A stretch of DNA of 64,000 nucleotides. It comes from Litoditis marina (lineage: Eukaryota; Nematoda; Chromadorea; Rhabditida; Rhabditidae). Below the pieces are notes generated by a model. It saw nothing but the letters and a program-made list of their open reading frames with translations. It was not told the origin of the DNA and did no database searches. Position 1 is the stretch's first letter, and every line of letters begins with the position of its first letter. Location of the stretch: contig OZ038439.1 of NCBI GenBank assembly GCA_964036275.1, positions 11,992,095 to 12,056,094 on the forward strand. The letters run 5' to 3'. Made by a program: the position numbers and the translations under genes. Positions 1 through 13,525 of the stretch are shown here, piece by piece.

Positions 1-3000
1 GTAGCGAAATTTGGTATCCGAGAGTTTTCACGTTTATCGTTGCGCAACGATATGTCTGTAACTCACATAAAAATTGAGTTTAATTAATGATTTGTTCATT
101 TATGGTAATAAAATATTATTTCCCATCTAATGAAACCGATTCCGGTCAATTTTGATGATTGTAGCGAAATTTGGTATCCGAGAGTTTTCACGTTTATCGT
201 TGCGCAACGATATGTCTGTAACTCACATAAAAATTGAGTTTAACTAATGATTTGTTCATTTATGGTGATAAAATATTATTTCCCATCTAATGAAACCGAT
301 TCCGGTCAATTTTGATGATTGTAGCGAAATTTGGTATCCGAGAGTTTTCACGTTTATCGTTGCGCAACGATATGTCTGTATCTCACATAAAAATTGAGTT
401 TAACTAATGATTTGTTCATTTATGGTGATAAAATATTATTTCCCATCTAATGAAACCGATTCCGGTCAATTTTGATGATTGTAGCGAAATTTGGTATCCG
501 AGAGTTTTCACGTTTATCGTTGCGCAACGATATGTCTGTAACTCACATAAAAATTGAGTTTAACTAATGATTTGTTCATTTATGGTGATAAAATATTATT
601 TCCCATCTAATGAAACCGATTCCGGTCAATTTTGATGATTGTAGCGAAATTTGGTATCCGAGAGTTTTCACGTTTATCGTTGCGCAACGATATGTCTGTA
701 ACTCACCCAAAAATGGAGTTTAACTAATGATTCGGTCGTTTATGGTAATGAAATACTATTTCCCATCTAATGAAACCGATTCCGGTCAATTTTGATGATT
801 GTAGCGAAATTTGGTATCCGAGAGTTTTCACGTTTATCGTTGCGCAACGATATGTCTGTAACTCACATAAAAATTGAGTTTAACTAATGATTTGTTCATT
901 TATGGTGATAAAATATTATTTCCCATCTAATGAAACCGATTCCGGTCAATTTTGATGATTGTAGCGAAATTTGGTATCCGAGAGTTTTCACGTTTATCGT
1001 TGCGCAACGATATGTCTGTATCTCACATAAAAATTGAGTTTAACTAATGATTTGTTCATTTATGGTGATAAAATATTATTTCTCATCTAATGAAACCGAT
1101 TCCGGTCAATTTTGATGATTGTAGCGAAATTTGGTATCCGAGAGTTTTCACGTTTATCGTTGCGCAACGATATGTCTGTAACTCACATAAAAATTGAGTT
1201 TAACTAATGATTTGTTCATTTATGGTGATAAAATATTATTTCCCATCTAATGAAACCGATTCCGGTCAATTTTGATGATTGTAGCGAAATTTGGTATCCG
1301 AGAGTTTTCACGTTTATCGTTGCGCAACGATATGTCTGTAACTCACACAAAAATGGAGTTTAACTAATGATTCGGTCGTTTATGGTAATGAAATACTATT
1401 TCCCATCTAATGAAACCGATTCCGGTCAATTTTGATGATTGTAGCGAAATTTGGTATCCGAGAGTTTTCACGTTTATCGTTGCGCAACGATATGCCTGTA
1501 ACTCACATAAAAATTGAGTTTAACTAATGATTTGTTCATTTATGGTGATAAAATATTATTTCCCATCTAATGAAACCGATTCCGGTCAATTTTGATGATT
1601 GTAGCGAAATTTGGTATCCGAGAATTTTCACGTTTATCGTTATCGTTGCGCAACGATATGTCTGTCACTCACATAAAAATTGAGTTTAACTAATGATTTG
1701 TTCATTTATGGTGATAAAATATTATTTCCCATCTAATGAAACCGATTCCGGTCAATTTTGATGATTGTAGCGAAATTTGGTATCCGAGAGTTTTCACGTT
1801 TATCGTTGCGCAACGATATGTCTGTAACTCACATAAAAATTGAGTTTAACTAATGATTTGTTCATTTATGGTGATAAAATATTATTTCCCATCTAATGAA
1901 ACCGATTCCGGTCAATTTTGATGATTGTAGCGAAATTTGGTATCCGAGAGTTTTCACGTTTATCGTTGCGCAACGATATGTCTGTAACTCACATAAAAAT
2001 TGAGTTTAACTAATGATTTGTTCATTTATGGTGATAAAATATTATTTCCCATCTAATGAAACCGATTCCGGTCAATTTTGATGATTGTAGCGAAATTTGG
2101 TATCCGAGAGTTTTCACGTTTATCGTTGCGCAACGATATGTCTGTAACTCACATAAAAATTGAGTTTAACTAATGATTTGTTCATTTATGGTGATAAAAT
2201 ATTATTTCCCATCTAATGAAACCGATTCCGGTCAATTTTGATGATTGTAGCGAAATTTGGTATCCGAGAGTTTTCACGTTTATCGTTGCGCAACGATATG
2301 TCTGTAACTCACACAAAAATGAAGTTTAACTAATGATCCGGTCGTTTATGGTAATGAAATATTATTTCCCATCTAATGAAACCGATTCCGGTCAATTTTG
2401 ATGATTGTAGCGAAATTTGGTATCCGAGAGTTTTCACGTTTATCGTTGCGCAACGATATGCCTGTAACTCACATAAAAATTGAGTTTAACTAATGATTTG
2501 TTCATTTATGGTGATAAAATATTATTTCCCATCTAATGAAACCGATTCCGGTCAATTTTGATGATTGTAGCGAAATTTGGTATCCGAGAGTTTTCACGTT
2601 TATCGTTGCGCAACGATATGTCTGTAACTCACACAAAAATGGAGTTTAATTAATGATTGAGTCATTTATGGTGATAAAATATTCTTTCCCATCTAATGAA
2701 ACCGATTCCGGTCAATTTTGATGATTGTAGCGAAATTTGGTATCCGAGAGTTTTCACGTTTATCGTTGCGCAACGATATGTCTGTAACACACATAAAAAT
2801 TGAGTTTAACTAATGATTTGTTCATTTATGGTGATAAAATATTATTTCCCATCTAATGAAACCGATTCCGGTCAATTTTGATGATTGTAGCGAAATTTGG
2901 TATCCGAGAGTTTTCACGTTTATCGTTGCGCAACGATATGTCTGTAACTCACATAAAAATTGAGTTTAACTAATGATTTGTTCATTTATGGTGATAAAAT

Positions 3001-6000
3001 ATTATTTCCCATCTAATGAAACCGATTCCGGTCAATTTTGATGATTGTAGCGAAATTTGGTATCCGAGAGTTTTCACGTTTATCGTTGCGCAACGATATG
3101 TCTGTAACTCACATAAAAATTGAGTTTAACTAATGATTTGTTCATTTATGGTGATAAAATATTATTTCCCATCTAATGAAACCGATTCCGGTCAATTTTG
3201 ATGATTGTAGCGAAATTTGGTATCCGAGAGTTTTCACGTTTATCGTTGCGCAACGATATGTCTGTAACTCACACAAAAATGAAGTTTAACTAATGATCCG
3301 GTCGTTTATGGTAATGAAATATTATTTCCCATCTAATGAAACCGATTCCGGTCAATTTTGATGATTGTAGCGAAATTTGGTATCCGAGAGTTTTCACGTT
3401 TATCGTTGCGCAACGATATGCCTGTAACTCACATAAAAATTGAGTTTAACTAATGATTTGTTCATTTATGGTGATAAAATATTATTTCCCATCTAATGAA
3501 ACCGATTCCGGTCAATTTTGATGATTGTAGCGAAATTTGGTATCCGAGAGTTTTCACGTTTATCGTTGCGCAACGATATGTCTGTAACTCACATAAAAAT
3601 TGAGTTTAACTAATGATTTGTTCATTTATGGTGATAAAATATTATTTCCCATCTAATGAAACCGATTCCGGTCAATTTTGATGATTGTAGCGAAATTTGG
3701 TATCCGAGAGTTTTCACGTTTATCGTTGCGCAACGATATGTCTGTAACTCACATAAAAATTGAGTTTAACTAATGATTTGTTCATTTATGGTGATAAAAT
3801 ATTATTTCCCATCTAATGAAACCGATTCCGGTCAATTTTGATGATTGTAGCGAAATTTGGTATCCGAGAGTTTTCACGTTTATCGTTGCGCAACGATATG
3901 TCTGTAACTCACACAAAAATGAAGTTTAACTAATGATCCGGTCGTTTATGGTAATGAAATATTATTTCCCATCTAATGAAACCGATTCCGGTCAATTTTG
4001 ATGATTGTAGCGAAATTTGGTATCCGAGAGTTTTCACGTTTATCGTTGCGCAACGATATGCCTGTAACTCACATAAAAATTGAGTTTAACTAATGATTTG
4101 TTCATTTATGGTGATAAAATATTATTTCCCATCTAATGAAACCGATTCCGGTCAATTTTGATGATTGTAGCGAAATTTGGTATCCGAGAGTTTTCACGTT
4201 TATCGTTGCGCAACGATATGCCTGTAACTCACATAAAAACTGAGTTTAACTAATGATTTGTTCATTTATGGTGATAAAATATTATTTCCCATCTAATGAA
4301 ACCGATTCCGGTCAATTTTGATGATTGTAGCGAAATTTGGTATCCGAGAATTTTCACGTTTATCGTTGCGCAACGATATGCCTGTAACTCACATAAAAAT
4401 TGAGTTTAACTAATGATTTGTTCATTTATGGTGATAAAATATTACTTCCCATCTAATGAAACCGATTCCGGTCAATTTTGATGATTGTAGCGAAATTTGG
4501 TATCCGAGAGTTTTCACGTTTATCGTTGCGCAACGATATGCCTGTAACTCACATAAAAACTGAGTTTAACTAATGATTTGTTCATTTATGGTGATAAAAT
4601 ATTACTTCCCATCTAATGAAACCGATTCCGGTCAATTTTGATGATTGTAGCGAAATTTGGTATCCGAGAATTTTCACGTTTATCGTTGCGCAACGATATG
4701 CCTGTAACTCACATAAAAACTGAGTTTAACTAATGATTTGTTTATTTATGGTGATAAAATATTACTTCCCATCTAATGAAACCGATTCCGGTCAATTTTG
4801 ATGATTGTAGCGAAATTTGGTATCCGAGAGTTTTCACGTTCATCGTTGCGCAACGATATGTCTGTAACTCACACAAAAATGGAGTTTAACTAATGATTGA
4901 GTCATTTATGGTGATAAAATATTATTACTCATCTAATGAAACCGATTCCGGTCAATTTTGATGATTGTAGCGAAATTTGGTATCCGAGAGTTTTCACGTT
5001 TATCGTTGCGCAACGATATGTCTGTAACTCACACAAAAATGGAGTTTAACTAATGATTGAGTCATTTCGGGTGATAAAATATTATTTTCCACTTAATGAA
5101 ACCGATTCCGGTCAATTTTGATTATTGTAGCGAAATTTGGTATCCGAGAGTTTTCACGTTTATCGTTGCGCAACGATATGTCTGTAACTCACACAAAAAT
5201 GGAGTTTAACTAATGATTTGGTCGTTCATGTTGATAAAATATTATTTTCCACTTAATGAAACCGATTCCGGTCAATTTTGATGATTGTAGCGGAATTTGG
5301 TATCCGTGAGTTTTCACGTTTATCGTTGCGCAACGATATGTCTGTAACTCACACAAAAATGGAGTTTAACTAATGATTGAGTCATTTATGGTGATAAAAT
5401 ATTATTACTCATCTAATGAAACCGATTCCGGTCAATTTTGATGATTGTAGCGAAATTTGGTATCCGAGAGTTTTCACGTTTATCGTTGCGCAACGATATG
5501 TCTGTAACTCACACAAAAATGGAGTTTAACTAATGATTGAGTTATTTATGGTGATAAAATATTCTTTCCCATCTAATGAAACCGATTCCGGTCAATTTTG
5601 ATGATTGTAGCGAAATTTGGTATCCGAGAGTTTTCACGTTTATCGTTGCGCAACGATATGTCTGTAACTCACACAAAAATGGAGTTTAACTAATGATTTG
5701 GTCGTTCATGTTGATAAAATATTATTTTCCACTTAATGAAACCGATTCCGGTCAATTTTGATGATTGTAGCGAAATTTGGTATCCGAGAGTTTTCACGTT
5801 CATCGTTGCGCAACGATATGTCTGTAACTCACACAAAAATGGAGTTTAACTAATGATTTGGTCGTTCATGTTGATAAAATATTATTTTCCACTTAATGAA
5901 ACCGATTCCGGTCAATTTTGATGATTGTAGCGAAATTTGGTATCCGAGAGTTTTCACGTTCATCGTTGCGCAACGATATGCCTGTAACTCACATAAAAAT

Positions 6001-9000
6001 TGAGTTTAACTAATTATTCAGTCATTTATGGTGACAAAATATTATTTCCCATCTAATAAAACCGATTCCGGTCAATTTTGATGATTGTAGCGAAATTTGG
6101 TATCCGAGAATTTTCACGTTTATCGTTGCGCAACGATATGCCTGTAACTCACATAAAAATTGAGTTTAACTAATGATTTGTTCATTCATGGTGATAAACT
6201 ATTATTACTCATCTAATGAAACCGATTCCGGTCAATTTTGATGATTGTAGTGAAATTTGGTATCCGAGAGTTTTCACGTTTATCGTTGCGCAACGATATG
6301 CCTGTAACTCACATAAAAATTGAGTTTAACTAATGATTTGTTCATTTATGGTGATAAACTATTATTACTCATCTAATGAAACCGATTCCGGTCAATTTTG
6401 ATGATTGTAGTGAAATTTGGTATCCGAGAGTTTTCACGTTTATCGTTGCGCAACGATATGCCTGTAACTCACACAAAAATGGAGTTTAACTAATGATTGA
6501 GTCATTTATGGTGATAAAATATTATTACTCATCTAATGAAACCGATTCCGGTCAATTTTGATGATTGTAGCGAAATTTGGTATCCGAGAGTTTTCACGTT
6601 TATCGTTGCGCAACGCTATGTCTGTAACTCACACAAAAATGGAGTTTAACTAATGATTGAGTCATTTATGGTGATAAAATATTATTTTCCACTTAATGAA
6701 ACCGATTCCGGTCAATTTTGATGATTGTAGCGAAATTTGGTATCCGAGAGTTTTCACGTTTATCGTTGCGCAACGATATGTCTGTAACTCACACAAAAAT
6801 GGAGTTTAACTGATGATTTGGTCGTTCATGTTGATAAAATATTATTTTCCACTTAATGAAACCGATTCCGGTCAATTTTGATGATTGTAGCGGAATTTGG
6901 TATCCGTGAGTTTTCACGTTTATCGTTGCGCAACGATATGTCTGTAACTCACACAAAAATGGAGTTTAACTAATGATTGAGTCATTTATGGTGATAAAAT
7001 ATTATTACTCATCTAATGAAACCGATTCCGGTCAATTTTGATGATTGTAGCGAAATTTGGTATCCGAGAGTTTTCACGTTTATCGTTGCGCAACGATATG
7101 TCTGTAACTCACACAAAAATGGAGTTTAACTAATGATTGAGTTATTTATGGTGATAAAATATTCTTTCCCATCTAATGAAACCGATTCCGGTCAATTTTG
7201 ATGATTGTAGCGAAATTTGGTATCCGAGAGTTTTCACGTTTATCGTTGCGCAACGATATGTCTGTAACTCACACAAAAATGGAGTTTAACTAATGATTTG
7301 GTCGTTCATGTTGATAAAATATTATTTTCCACTTAATGAAACCGATTCCGGTCAATTTTGATGATTGTAGCGAAATTTGGTATCCGAGAGTTTTCACGTT
7401 CATCGTTGCGCAACGATATGTCTGTAACTCACACAAAAATGGAGTTTAACTAATGATTTGGTCGTTCATGTTGATAAAATATTATTTTCCACTTAATGAA
7501 ACCGATTCCGGTCAATTTTGATGATTGTAGCGAAATTTGGTATCCGAGAGTTTTCACGTTCATCGTTGCGCAACGATATGCCTGTAACTCACATAAAAAT
7601 TGAGTTTAACTAATTATTCAGTCATTTATGGTGACAAAATATTATTTCCCATCTAATAAAACCGATTCCGGTCAATTTTGATGATTGTAGCGAAATTTGG
7701 TATCCGAGAATTTTCACGTTTATCGTTGAGCAACGATATGCCTGTAACTCACATAAAAATTGAGTTTAACTAATGATTTGTTCATTTATGGTGATAAACT
7801 ATTATTACTCATCTAATGAAACCGATTCCGGTCAATTTTGATGATTGTAGTGAAATTTGGTATCCGAGAGTTTTCACGTTTATCGTTGCGCAACGATATG
7901 CCTGTAACTCACATAAAGATTGAGTTTAACTAATGATTTGTTCATTTATGGTGATAAACTATTATTACTCATCTAATGAAACCGATTCCGGTCAATTTTG
8001 ATGATTGTAGTGAAATTTGGTATCCGAGAGTTTTCACGTTTATCGTTGCGCAACGCTATGCCTGTAACTCACACAAAAATGGAGTTTAACTAATGATTGA
8101 GTCATTTATGGTGATAAAATATTATTACTCATCTAATGAAACCGATTCCGGTCAATTTTGATGATTGTAGCGAAATTTGGTATCCGAGAGTTTTCACGTT
8201 TATCGTTGCGCAACGATATGTCTGTAACTCACACAAAAATGGAGTTTAACTAATGATTGAGTCATTTATGGTGATAAAATATTCTTTCCCATCTAATGAA
8301 ACCGATTCCGGTCAATTTTGATGATTGTAGCGAAATTTGGTATCCGAGAGTTTTCACGTTTATCGTTGCGCAACGATATGTCTGTAACTCACACAAAAAT
8401 GGAGTTTAACTAATGATTTGGTCGTTCATGTTGATAAAATATTATTTTCCACTTAATGAAACCGATTCCGGTCAATTTTGATGATTGTAGCGGAATTTGG
8501 TATCCGTGAGTTTTCACGTTTATCGTTGCGAAACGATATATCTGTAACTCACACAAAAATGAAGTTTAACTAATGATTTGGTCACTTATGGTGATAAAAT
8601 ATTATTTCCCATCTAATAAAACCGATTCCGATAAATTTTGATGATTGTAGCGAAATTGGGTATCCGAGAGTTTTCACGTTTATCGTTGCGCAACGATATG
8701 CCTGTAACTCACATAAAAATGAAGTTTAACTAATGATTTGGTCGTTCATGTTGATAAAATATTATTTTCCACTTAATGAAACCGATTCCGGTCAATTTTG
8801 ATGATTGTAGCGGAATTTGGTATCCGAGAGTTTTCACGTTTATCGTTGCGCAACGATATGCCTGTAACTCACACATAAATGAAGTTTAACTAATGATTTG
8901 GTCGTTCATGTTGATAAAATATTATTTTCCACTTAATGAAACCGATTCCGGTCAATTTTGATGATTGTAGCAAAATTGGGTATCCGAGAGTTTTCACGTT

Positions 9001-10740
9001 TATCGTTGCGCAACGAAATGCCTGTAACTCACACAAAAATGAAGTTTAACTAATTATTTGGTCGTTCATGTTGATAAAATATTATTTCCCATCTAATAAA
9101 ACCGATTCCGGTCAATTTTGACGATTGTAGCGAAATTGGGTATCCGAGAGTTTTCACGTTTATCGTTGCGCAACGATATGTCTGTAACTCACACAAAAAT
9201 GAAGTTCAACTAATTATTTGGTCATTTATGGTCATAAAATATTATTTCCCATCTAATGAAACCGATTCCGATCAATTTTGATGATTGTAGCGAAATTGGG
9301 TATCCGAGAGTTTTCACGTTTATCGTTGCGCAACGATATGCCTGTAACTCACACAAAAATGAAGTTTAACTAATGATTTGGTCGTTCATGTTGATAAAAT
9401 ATTATTTTCCACTTAATGAAACCGATTCCGGTCAATTTTGATGATTGTAGCGAAATTGGGTATCCGAGAGTTTTCACGTTTATCGTTGCGCAACGATATA
9501 TCTGTAACTCACACAAAAATGAAGTTTAACTAATGATTTGGTCACTTATGGTGATAAAATATTATTTTCCACTTAATGAAACCGATTCCGGTCAATTTTG
9601 ATGATTGTAGCGAAATTGGGTATCCGAGAGTTTTCACGTTTATCGTTGCGCAACGATATGCCTGTAACTCACACAAAAATGAAGTTTAACTAATGATTTG
9701 GTCGTTCATGTTGATAAAATATTATTTTCCACTTAATGAAACCGATTCCGGTCAATTTTGATGATTGTAGCGAAATTGGGTATCCGAGAGTTTTCACGTT
9801 TATCGTTGCGCAACGATATATCTGTAACTCACACAAAAATGAAGTTTAACTAATGATTTGGTCACTTATGGTGATAAAATATTATTTCCCATCTAATAAA
9901 ACCGATTCCGATTAATTTTGATGATTGTAGCGAAATTGGGTATCCGAGAGTTTTCACGTTCATCGTTGCGCAACGATATGCCTGTAACTCGCACAAAAAT
10001 GAAGTTTAATTAATGATTTGGTCGTTCATGTTGATAAAATATTATTTTCCACTTAATGAAACCGATTCCGGTCAATTTTGACGATTGTAGCGAAATTGGG
10101 TATCCGAGAGTTTTCACGTGTATCGTTGCGCAACGATATGTCTGTAACTCACACAAAAATGAAGTTCAACTAATTATTTGGTCATTTATGGTAATGTAAT
10201 ATTATTTCCCATCTGATGAAACCGATTCCGATCAATTTTGATGATTGTAGCGAAATTGGGTATCCGAGAGTTTTCACGTTCATCGTTGCGCAACGATATG
10301 CCTGTAACTCGCACAAAAATGAAGTTTAACTAATGATTTGGTCGTTCATGTTGATAAAATATTATTTCCCATCTAATGAAACCGATTCCGATCAATTTTG
10401 ATGATTGTAGCGAAATTGGGTATCCGAGAGTTTTCACGTTTATCGTTGCGCAACGATATGCCTGTAACTCACACAAAAATGGAGTTTAACTAATGATTTG
10501 GTCGTTTATGGTAATGTAATATTATTTCCCATCTGATGAAACCGATTCCGATCAATTTTGATGATTGTAGCAAAATTTGGTATTCGAGAGTTTTCACGTT
10601 TATCGTTGCGCAACGATATGCCTGTAACTCACCCAAAAATGGAGTTTAACTAATGAGTTGGTCATTTATGATGATAAATAATTATTTCCCATCTAATGAA
10701 ACCGATTTCGGTCAATTTTGATGATTGTAGCGAAATTTGG
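1..10740. repeat. 160-bp satellite array, about 67 monomers
   Basis: The same 160-bp unit repeats head to tail from the first base; unit starts fall at 1, 161, 321 and so on, with a 6-bp TATCGT duplication near 1641 that shifts later starts by six. Each unit carries the 18-bp perfect palindrome TATCGTTGCGCAACGATA. Three variant classes are visible: units to about 4860 mostly have TTGAGTTTAACTAATG; units from about 4860 to 8560 mostly have GGAGTTTAAC; units after about 8560 have GAAGTTTAAC and GCGAAATTGGG. No coding frame runs through the unit. The array continues past the left edge, so its real length is unknown. It is satellite DNA; a centromere role should not be assumed, since Caenorhabditis chromosomes are holocentric. 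Confidence 0.98.
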
Positions 10741-11096
10741 GAAGTAGTTTACATTTGCCCCCCCCCCACCCTGGTCGAAAATGGGTTGAAAAGGGCCCGT
10801 ACTACAATCGCCCCCCACCTTAGGGGGGCGATTGTACACCATGCTTATTTACTGCAGGCTTGGGTTGAGTGGAGGGTGATTGTTCATCAGTTTCGGGTAT
10901 GTACTATCACCCCCTCCCATTTTGTATTGTGGGGGGTGATTGTTCATTGTCGAAGATGTACAATGTACCCCCACCCATTTACCATTTTACCCCCCCCCCC
11001 ACCTTCGCGCGACTTTTCTGAAATTTTTATTAGCTGGGGGGTAATAGTACCACGAGGGGGGTGATTGTTTCGTGGGGGGAGATTGTACTTTTTTCC
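10741..11096. mobile_element. G/C-tract fold-back element inside the satellite
   Basis: A 356-bp block interrupts a satellite monomer. The ten bases CGAAATTTGG stand at 10731-10740 and again at 11097-11106, as a target-site duplication would. The block repeats a motif of a G5-6 tract followed by TGATTGTTC or CGATTGTAC in both orientations (for example at 10814, 10871, 10931, 11055 and 11075, with complementary C tracts at 10759, 10811 and 10990). Its ends are loosely complementary. No protein is encoded. A 9-10 bp duplication would fit a Mutator-like MITE, but the family is not recognised. Confidence 0.7.
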
Positions 11097-11250
11097 CGAA
11101 ATTTGGTATCCGAGAGTTTTCACGTTTTTCGTTGCGCAACGATATGCCTGTAACTCACATAAAATGGAGTTTAACTAATGATTTGGTCATTTATGGTGAT
11201 AAAATATTATTTCCTTTCTAATGAAACCAATTCCTGTCAACTTTGATGAA
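11097..11250. repeat. Terminal, degenerate satellite monomer
   Basis: The satellite sequence resumes directly after the inserted element (GAAATTTGGTATCCGAGAG) with the central palindrome reduced to TTCGTTGCGCAACGATA, then loses identity around 11245. This is the right edge of the array. Confidence 0.9.
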
Positions 11251-11690
11251 TTTGAAATTTGAGCAAAGTCGTACTCATTGTAAGCTCAAACTGATCGAAG
11301 ACCTGGCGGCATAGCAAACGCATGGCAAAGTCATGCAAATTGTGAACGCAACCTGATCAGAACTTGGTCACATTCTGGTCACATAGTTGCCAACTTTGTA
11401 TGTTTAAGCATAGTGTAGGTGACCCAAACTTGGGTGAGGTGGTGACCAGATAGTTCAGCTCAAAGGTGACTCTGTGCATGAAACTTTGCTTTAGTGCCTT
11501 ATCACATTCTACCACATAGTTTCCAACTTGGGTGAGTGAATTCAATCTCGATAAGGTAACAACTTAAATAGTTTAACTCAATGGTGACCTTTCAATGACA
11601 TTTTGATTCGATGCGGTGAACACAGATGGTCACAGATGGTTAGTGAACTCTTGCGGATGGTTATTGATGCCCCAAAGTAAACCATGCACT
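11251..11690. repeat. Degenerate two-copy tandem repeat, no gene
   Basis: Similar strings recur at a spacing of about 117-135 bp: CACATAGTTGCCAACTT near 11379 and CACATAGTTTCCAACTT near 11512, and blocks ending in CAAAGGTGAC and CAATGGTGAC near 11460 and 11578. I see no convincing exon. Confidence 0.5.
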
Positions 11691-12092
11691 TAGAACGAGT
11701 AGTTAGGGAAGAAAAACGCAATCCCTAACAACCGGGAATTTGTATAATTGAGAATGCGCATTTCGCGAAAAATCAGAAATGACAGAATGCAGCTTACATC
11801 TCTTGATGACATTCTTCTACTCGTTTCATGTCTGTCTATGTCTGGGAGAGGTGGGTTTCTTGAAATGAGTGAAATTTCCAACGCTCTCAGCACACTAAAA
11901 TTTTTGAATCGTGACGTGTACCGAGAGTGAACTGCAGCCAACTTGGTGACTTTTCATATGATTGAAGGGAGAAAGCAAGACTGACAGACAAAATGAAGAA
12001 AAGAGACGGAGATAGAGACAAATGAGAGAGAAAGAAATAGAAAGAAAAAGTGGATATGGAGATGCGTCATTAGCATAGAAAATTGCGAGGCA
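11691..12092. other. Spacer without recognisable feature
   Basis: AT-rich DNA with a purine-rich stretch around 11970-12060. Short open frames exist on both strands, but none has splice signals or family resemblance. Confidence 0.5.
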
Positions 12093-12240
12093 TATCATAT
12101 AATATATAGTAATAACCTAAATGTTACCTTATTCGTTTATATCATATCAAACCTGTTCGTTTTGCTTTTTGAACGTTGGTAGACTTGCGAAAATCAGTTC
12201 CTTCTCAAGACCAATTGCTTACGCTTAGATGGACCAAATA
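12093..12240 (+). repeat. Segmental duplicate, copy 1 (intron-like)
   Basis: About 148 bp closely match 13658-13806, including the shared run GAACGTTGGTAGACTTGC and the end CTTAGATGGACC. In the second copy this block is the intron between exons A and B of the tandem gene family. Here the matching exons are missing, so this copy is probably what is left of a lost duplicate. Confidence 0.75.
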
Positions 12241-12324
12241 AATGTGGTAATGAAAATGAGAACACAAGGATTTTGCACGCTTTTTTAAAGTAATCTTGTT
12301 GATTTTTAGCTTTTTTTCATCCAG

Positions 12325-12407
12325 GCAGACATAAATATCATAAACGGCACAATATCGATGGACGAGACTGAAACCCTGCTGGTTGTGGCTAACTACTCCG
12401 GAACGAG
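12325..12407 (+). pseudogene. Possible exon of the tandem gene family, copy 1
   Basis: After an acceptor-like TTTTTTTCATCCAG the frame reads ADINIINGTISMDETETLLV and on to VANYSGTR, ending at a possible GT donor. A related block, LDAAETLLFVANYSAER, stands at 14199-14247 in front of the second copy, so the two are paralogous. The apparent phase does not fit directly onto the next recognised exon (13526), so an exon is missing or the copy is decayed. Function unknown. Confidence 0.4.
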
Positions 12408-12904
12408 GTGGGGTATAGTTCACATCATTCTAACTGCGACGCCTACAGTACACATTTTCAATGAGGTCTCTTCATTGCAACTAACCCTTCATGTAATAAG
12501 GATGTCGAAAATGATTACAAAACATACTCTGAAGAATTAACTCAGCCCAAACGACGCGGGACATTGTGTGCCAATGGTTATAAAACTGTGATCTGAAAAC
12601 GTGTAACAAGAGATCAGATTGTACCCTGCTCGCTCAATTCTGACGTGAATGGTTCATTTACTTCTAATTTCTGCAGTTTATGGTGGTCAGACAGTGTTTA
12701 AAAAGGTGTTTCCTTCAGAGGACTTTTTTTGATCGGCCTAATCTTGGTGCTATTCGATTGAATTAACGTGTTATTCAGCGACTGGTTCATCAGTCTTTGC
12801 AATGAGGAAATGGCGGAGGTGGTTCATATCAGAATATACCACAACTGGGTCAGTTTAGTTCAGAGGGTATGACCAGTTATGAGTTGTAGTTTGATCCTCA
12901 TTGT

Positions 12905-13110
12905 CGGAGTTTGATCCTCATTTTGGTTCGACATTTCGAGTTTCTCGAGGGGGAAAACCGAGTTTTCGAGTTTTTGCCTCGAAATTTTCTAAGTTTTTTT
13001 CTAGTCGAAATTGCAGTGTATTCAGTCTCAAAAATCGAGTTTTCGAGTTTTTCCGATATGGGCAAAAACTGAGTTCTCGAGCCCCGAGTTCGACTTTAAC
13101 AACCCTTTTC
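12905..13110. repeat. TCGAGTTTT-rich partly inverted repeat
   Basis: The words TTTCGAGTTT and TTCTCGAG recur throughout (12938, 12960, 13037, 13075), and the outer parts are partly complementary. This looks like a decayed fold-back element. No exon is seen. Confidence 0.4.
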
Positions 13111-13216
13111 GGCATTATCACGGAAGATAAAAGTCTACTTTGTTAGGGCGTGTTATGCTTCGAGTCATGCACGTCGATTGTTCAGATCACACATCATTAC
13201 TAGTTTTCTCACCACT

Positions 13217-13389
13217 GAGTACACATGCTAGAAGATGCCGGCACCTTCAGCCCATTCTGCCTCTCTTCAAACATACGCTATTTCTCTGCTGTTACATCCC
13301 GCCGGGATGTAAGAGACAAGAAATAGTGAGGCAGAGCGAGAGACGCAGGCATGGGATGAAGGTGGCGAGATCTTTCAGCATAAGTACTC
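13217..13389. mobile_element. Palindromic MITE (GTAC..CTAG family), copy 1
   Basis: The ends are inverted (GAGTACACATGCTAGAAG and CAGCATAAGTACTC), and the centre holds the palindrome ACATCCCGCCGGGATGT. The same element recurs at 22662-22832, 41200-41368 and, interrupted, at 62562-63352. It is non-coding and non-autonomous; the superfamily is not assigned. Confidence 0.8.
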
Positions 13390-13525
13390 TGCTGTTGGTT
13401 GATCGTGGTTTCATTCGATTGAGCGTTTTCACTGTGAGAATCAGTGAAAAGTAAAATGACAACTAAATCTCTCGTTTGCACCAAATTTTTCAATCATCTT
13501 TGTTGAGAGGTACCGTGTCTTTTAG

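Noticed and set aside
1..10740. CRISPR-like array
   Set aside because: The whole 160-bp unit repeats without unique spacers; this is satellite DNA in a eukaryotic setting.
10696..11064. 122-codon open frame across the satellite edge
   Set aside because: It runs through the G/C-tract element and encodes low-complexity sequence repeated with the DNA motif; it is a by-product of base composition.
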